Assembly: GCA_018971925.1 (NCBI GenBank)
Contig: JAGWZT010000077.1
Location: 1-8,095, forward strand
Length of the DNA: 8,095 nucleotides
Source: Lysobacteraceae bacterium
GTDB lineage: Bacteria; Pseudomonadota; Gammaproteobacteria; Xanthomonadales; Rhodanobacteraceae
Direction: 5' to 3'
The notes beneath the pieces were generated by a model. That model saw only the letters and a list, made by a program, of their open reading frames with translations, was not told the DNA's origin and made no database searches. Both the position numbers and the translations under genes were made by a program. Shown one piece after another: positions 6,547 to 8,095 of the stretch. Position 1 is the first letter of the stretch, and each line of letters opens with the position of its first letter.

Positions 6547-6899
6547 TCGCCAGCCTTTTCCGGAGAAAACGACGCCCGATCATCGCAGAACACGCCGCGT
6601 GTGTCCGCGTGGCGATGGTCATGCATCGCCCGTGCGACAGGCATTTGATGTCGTCATTCCGGGGCGATCGCCGGCTTCCTCGGCGATCGAACCGGGAATC
6701 CAGTTTTTGTTTCGTCCAACAAGGAACAAGCAGGATTTCGGGTTCCCACCCGCAGACGGCGCAGGCGACCCCGGAATGACGATTGGAAAGTGTCTTGCAA
6801 ATTTCGCCCGTGGTGTCCCCGCCTGCGCCCCACGCGTCGATTGGGTACACTGCAAAAGACTGGAGGCCGGCTTGTCGCCGGCGGGAATCCCGATACGCG
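6547..6899. other. Divergent intergenic region with REP-like elements
   Basis: About 350 nt separating the permease gene from the TolB-like/TPR gene. The left end carries the permease ribosome site. The middle is the REP-like pair at 6651-6782. The right part has a weak -10-like TACACT at 6846-6851 without a convincing -35, and a 6-bp hairpin gccggc-ttgtc-gccggc at 6866-6882. That hairpin is followed by gggaatcc, a string shared with the REP-like element at 6694-6701, so it may be a decayed relative. No open frame here looks like a real gene. Confidence 0.6.
6651..6782. repeat. REP-like element pair (BIME-type) with 14-bp terminal inverted repeats
   Basis: The ends tcgtcattccgggg (6651-6664) and ccccggaatgacga (6769-6782) are perfect inverted copies over 14 bp. 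The left unit contains a strong hairpin, cgatcgccg (6665-6673) and cggcgatcg (6681-6689) around a 7-nt loop, with an outer imperfect attcc...ggaat pairing (6656-6699), then ccag and a T-run. The right unit contains a smaller hairpin cgggt-tccc-acccg (6739-6752). GTCATTCC...GGAATCCAG hairpins are a widespread intergenic repeat type in gammaproteobacteria. Genome copy number cannot be judged from one window. Confidence 0.75.
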
Positions 6900-8095
6900 G
6901 TGACACCCGACAAGACCAGTTTCCTCGCGGAATTGAAGCGCCGCCACGTGTGGCGCGTCGCGGCCGCTTACGCCGTCGCCGGCTGGCTGCTGGTGCAGGT
7001 CGCGACGCAGGTATTTCCGTTCTTCACGATCCCGGACTGGGTGGTACGTCTGGTGGTGCTCCTGATCGTGATCGGCTTCCCGGCCGCAGTGGTGGGTGCG
7101 TGGGTGTACGAGTTGACGCCCGACGGTATTCGTCGCACAGCGCCGGCCGATTCGCCGAAGGCACGTCCCGCGCATGAACAACGCTCGGTGGGCCAAAAGC
7201 TCAACGCCGTCATCATCACGGTGTTGTTGTTGGCCGTCGCGTTGATGGGTTGGCGGCTCTACGCGGATCGCCACCCGGTCACCGCGGCGCAGATGGCGAA
7301 AGTGGGCAGCCCGGATGCAGCGCAGCGCAATCCGGGAAAGTCCACCCCGGATTCCGCCGCCGCAGTCGCGGCTGCATCGGGGCTGCACGAAGCCTCCGCG
7401 AACGCATCGCCGTTGCCCGCATCCACCGCGAACATTCCGGAAAAATCCGTCGCGGTGCTGCCGTTCGCCAACGAGAGCGGCAAATCGGACGAGCAATTCT
7501 TCTCCGACGGTTTGTCCGAAGACCTGATCACCACGCTGTCTCAGTTCGCGGGTCTGAAAGTCATCAGCCGCAATTCGGCTTTCCAGTTCCGCGACAGCAA
7601 GGACAGCGCGGCCGACATCGGCCGCAAGCTGGGCGTGGCGCATCTGCTGGAAGGCAGCGTGCAGCGCGCCGGCGGCGAAGTGCGCATCACCGCGACCCTG
7701 GTGAACGCGTCCGATGGCACGGTGCTGTGGACGCAACGCTATGACAAGCCGTACACCGATCTGTTCGCGCTCCAGGATGCCATCACCAGCGCGGTGGCCG
7801 AGGCATTGAAGGCGAAACTGCTGGCGGCGCCGGGCGTGGCGGGGCAGAGCGATCGCCCACCCAACGGCAGCATCGCCGCGTACACGGCATACCAGCACGG
7901 GAAGGCGTACTACGCGCTCAGCAACGAAGCTGGTGATCGTCGGGCCATCGAGGCTTTTGGCGAGGCCATCCGCCTCGATCCGCGTTATGCGGCCGCGTAC
8001 GCGGGGTTGTCCAACGCGTGGCGAGGCCTGGCAGCGCAGAATCTCGGCGGTGCCGAAGCGGTCCATGCGAATGCCAAGGCGCGCGAAGCGGTGAC
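6900..8095 (+). CDS. Membrane-anchored TolB-like/FlgO-type domain protein with TPRs, 3' end outside window
   Basis: Translated from GTG at 6900: 398 complete codons to the edge, no stop. The start FLAELKRRHVWRVAAAYAVAGWLLVQV is typical of a family of membrane TolB-like/TPR proteins, which supports the GTG. There is no good Shine-Dalgarno; a GGCGGGA (6880-6886) lies 13 nt away. Hydrophobic helices lie near residues 18-38, 46-70 and 101-120. A low-complexity Ala/Ser/Pro linker (122-180) leads to SVAVLPFANESGKSDEQFFSDGLSEDLITTLS (183-214) and LGVAHLLEGSVQRAGGEVRITATLVNASDGTVLW (244-277), the TolB N-terminal-like/FlgO-type fold also found in CadC-like regulators and adenylate cyclases. TPR-like helices begin at about 326 (AIEAFGEAIRLDPRYAAAYAGLSNAW, 349-374). 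No DNA-binding or cyclase domain is seen in the visible part. Function is unknown; a scaffold or sensor role is inference. Part of the linker is encoded by a REP-like doublet. Confidence 0.85.
   Translation, partial: MTPDKTSFLAELKRRHVWRVAAAYAVAGWLLVQVATQVFPFFTIPDWVVRLVVLLIVIGFPAAVVGAWVYELTPDGIRRTAPADSPKARPAHEQRSVGQKLNAVIITVLLLAVALMGWRLYADRHPVTAAQMAKVGSPDAAQRNPGKSTPDSAAAVAAASGLHEASANASPLPASTANIPEKSVAVLPFANESGKSDEQFFSDGLSEDLITTLSQFAGLKVISRNSAFQFRDSKDSAADIGRKLGVAHLLEGSVQRAGGEVRITATLVNASDGTVLWTQRYDKPYTDLFALQDAITSAVAEALKAKLLAAPGVAGQSDRPPNGSIAAYTAYQHGKAYYALSNEAGDRRAIEAFGEAIRLDPRYAAAYAGLSNAWRGLAAQNLGGAEAVHANAKAREAV
7306..7386. repeat. REP-like doublet inside a coding sequence
   Basis: gcagcccggatgcagc (7306-7321) and gctgcatcggggctgc (7371-7386) are inverted copies matching at 15 of 16 positions. 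The left unit folds as cccggat (7310-7316) with atccggg (7330-7336). The right unit, starting at ccccgg (7345-7350), is its mirror image, with a gccgc/gcggc stem (7356-7360, 7368-7372). The form closely resembles GTAGCCCGGAT...ATCCGGG REP elements arranged as inverted pairs. It is 81 bp, exactly 27 codons, and encodes roughly residues 136-162 of the TolB-like/TPR protein, within its unstructured linker. Confidence 0.7.

Noticed and set aside
5677..6648. A 323-codon plus-strand frame antisense to the permease.
   Set aside because: Arg/His/Asp-rich with no family resemblance; a shadow of the permease coding sequence.
6656..6712. Hairpin followed by a T-run, resembling an intrinsic terminator on the plus strand.
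   Set aside because: No plus-strand gene ends upstream; the structure is better explained as part of the REP-like pair.
6651..6782. Could the inverted repeats mark an insertion sequence or a CRISPR array?
   Set aside because: Only 132 bp, no transposase frame inside, and no regularly spaced direct repeats.
6654..8066. A 470-codon minus-strand frame opposite the TolB-like/TPR gene and the REP region.
   Set aside because: It crosses the repeat element and opposes a recognisable domain protein; its translation shows only arginine-rich composition.

Overview
The window looks like a chromosomal segment of a high-GC gammaproteobacterium, most likely from the Xanthomonadales (Lysobacterales; the Rhodanobacter/Xanthomonas side). 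This rests on the met gene layout, the style of the TolB-like/TPR protein and the repetitive hairpin elements. It is an inference from sequence character, not a database match. High GC explains the many long antisense reading frames, which I treat as shadows.

Layout: (1) 1-1073, minus strand: a glutathione S-transferase-like gene followed by a PhnB-like VOC-fold gene that runs off the left edge. (2) 1074-1637: a 361-nt intergenic stretch ending in a compact regulatory block. It holds an 18-nt palindrome resembling tandem met boxes (1371-1388), a sigma-70 promoter (1397-1425), a SAM-I (S-box) riboswitch (1435-1551), and a hairpin that pairs with the ribosome binding site of the next gene (1591-1635). 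(3) 1638-4932, plus strand: metX-like homoserine O-acyltransferase, metB cystathionine gamma-synthase and a stand-alone homoserine dehydrogenase, joined by two ATGA overlaps. (4) 4933-6546, minus strand: an APC-family permease resembling aspartate:proton symporters, its stop codon abutting that of hom with no intervening base. (5) 6547-6899: intergenic, with a REP-like element pair bounded by perfect 14-bp inverted repeats. (6) 6900-end, plus strand: a three-helix membrane protein with a TolB-like/FlgO-type domain and TPRs, cut by the right edge, with a second kind of REP-like doublet inside its coding sequence.

The centre of the window is a methionine-branch operon. Homoserine dehydrogenase makes homoserine, MetX acylates it, and MetB condenses the ester with cysteine to cystathionine. 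The leader appears to sense S-adenosylmethionine, so end product would switch off translation of the operon. The upstream palindrome suggests a second, DNA-level control. The dehydrogenase lacks an ACT domain, which fits control of synthesis rather than allosteric feedback.

No wholly new system is evident. The most noteworthy points are the stacked regulation ahead of metX and the apparently domesticated REP doublet translated as a protein linker.
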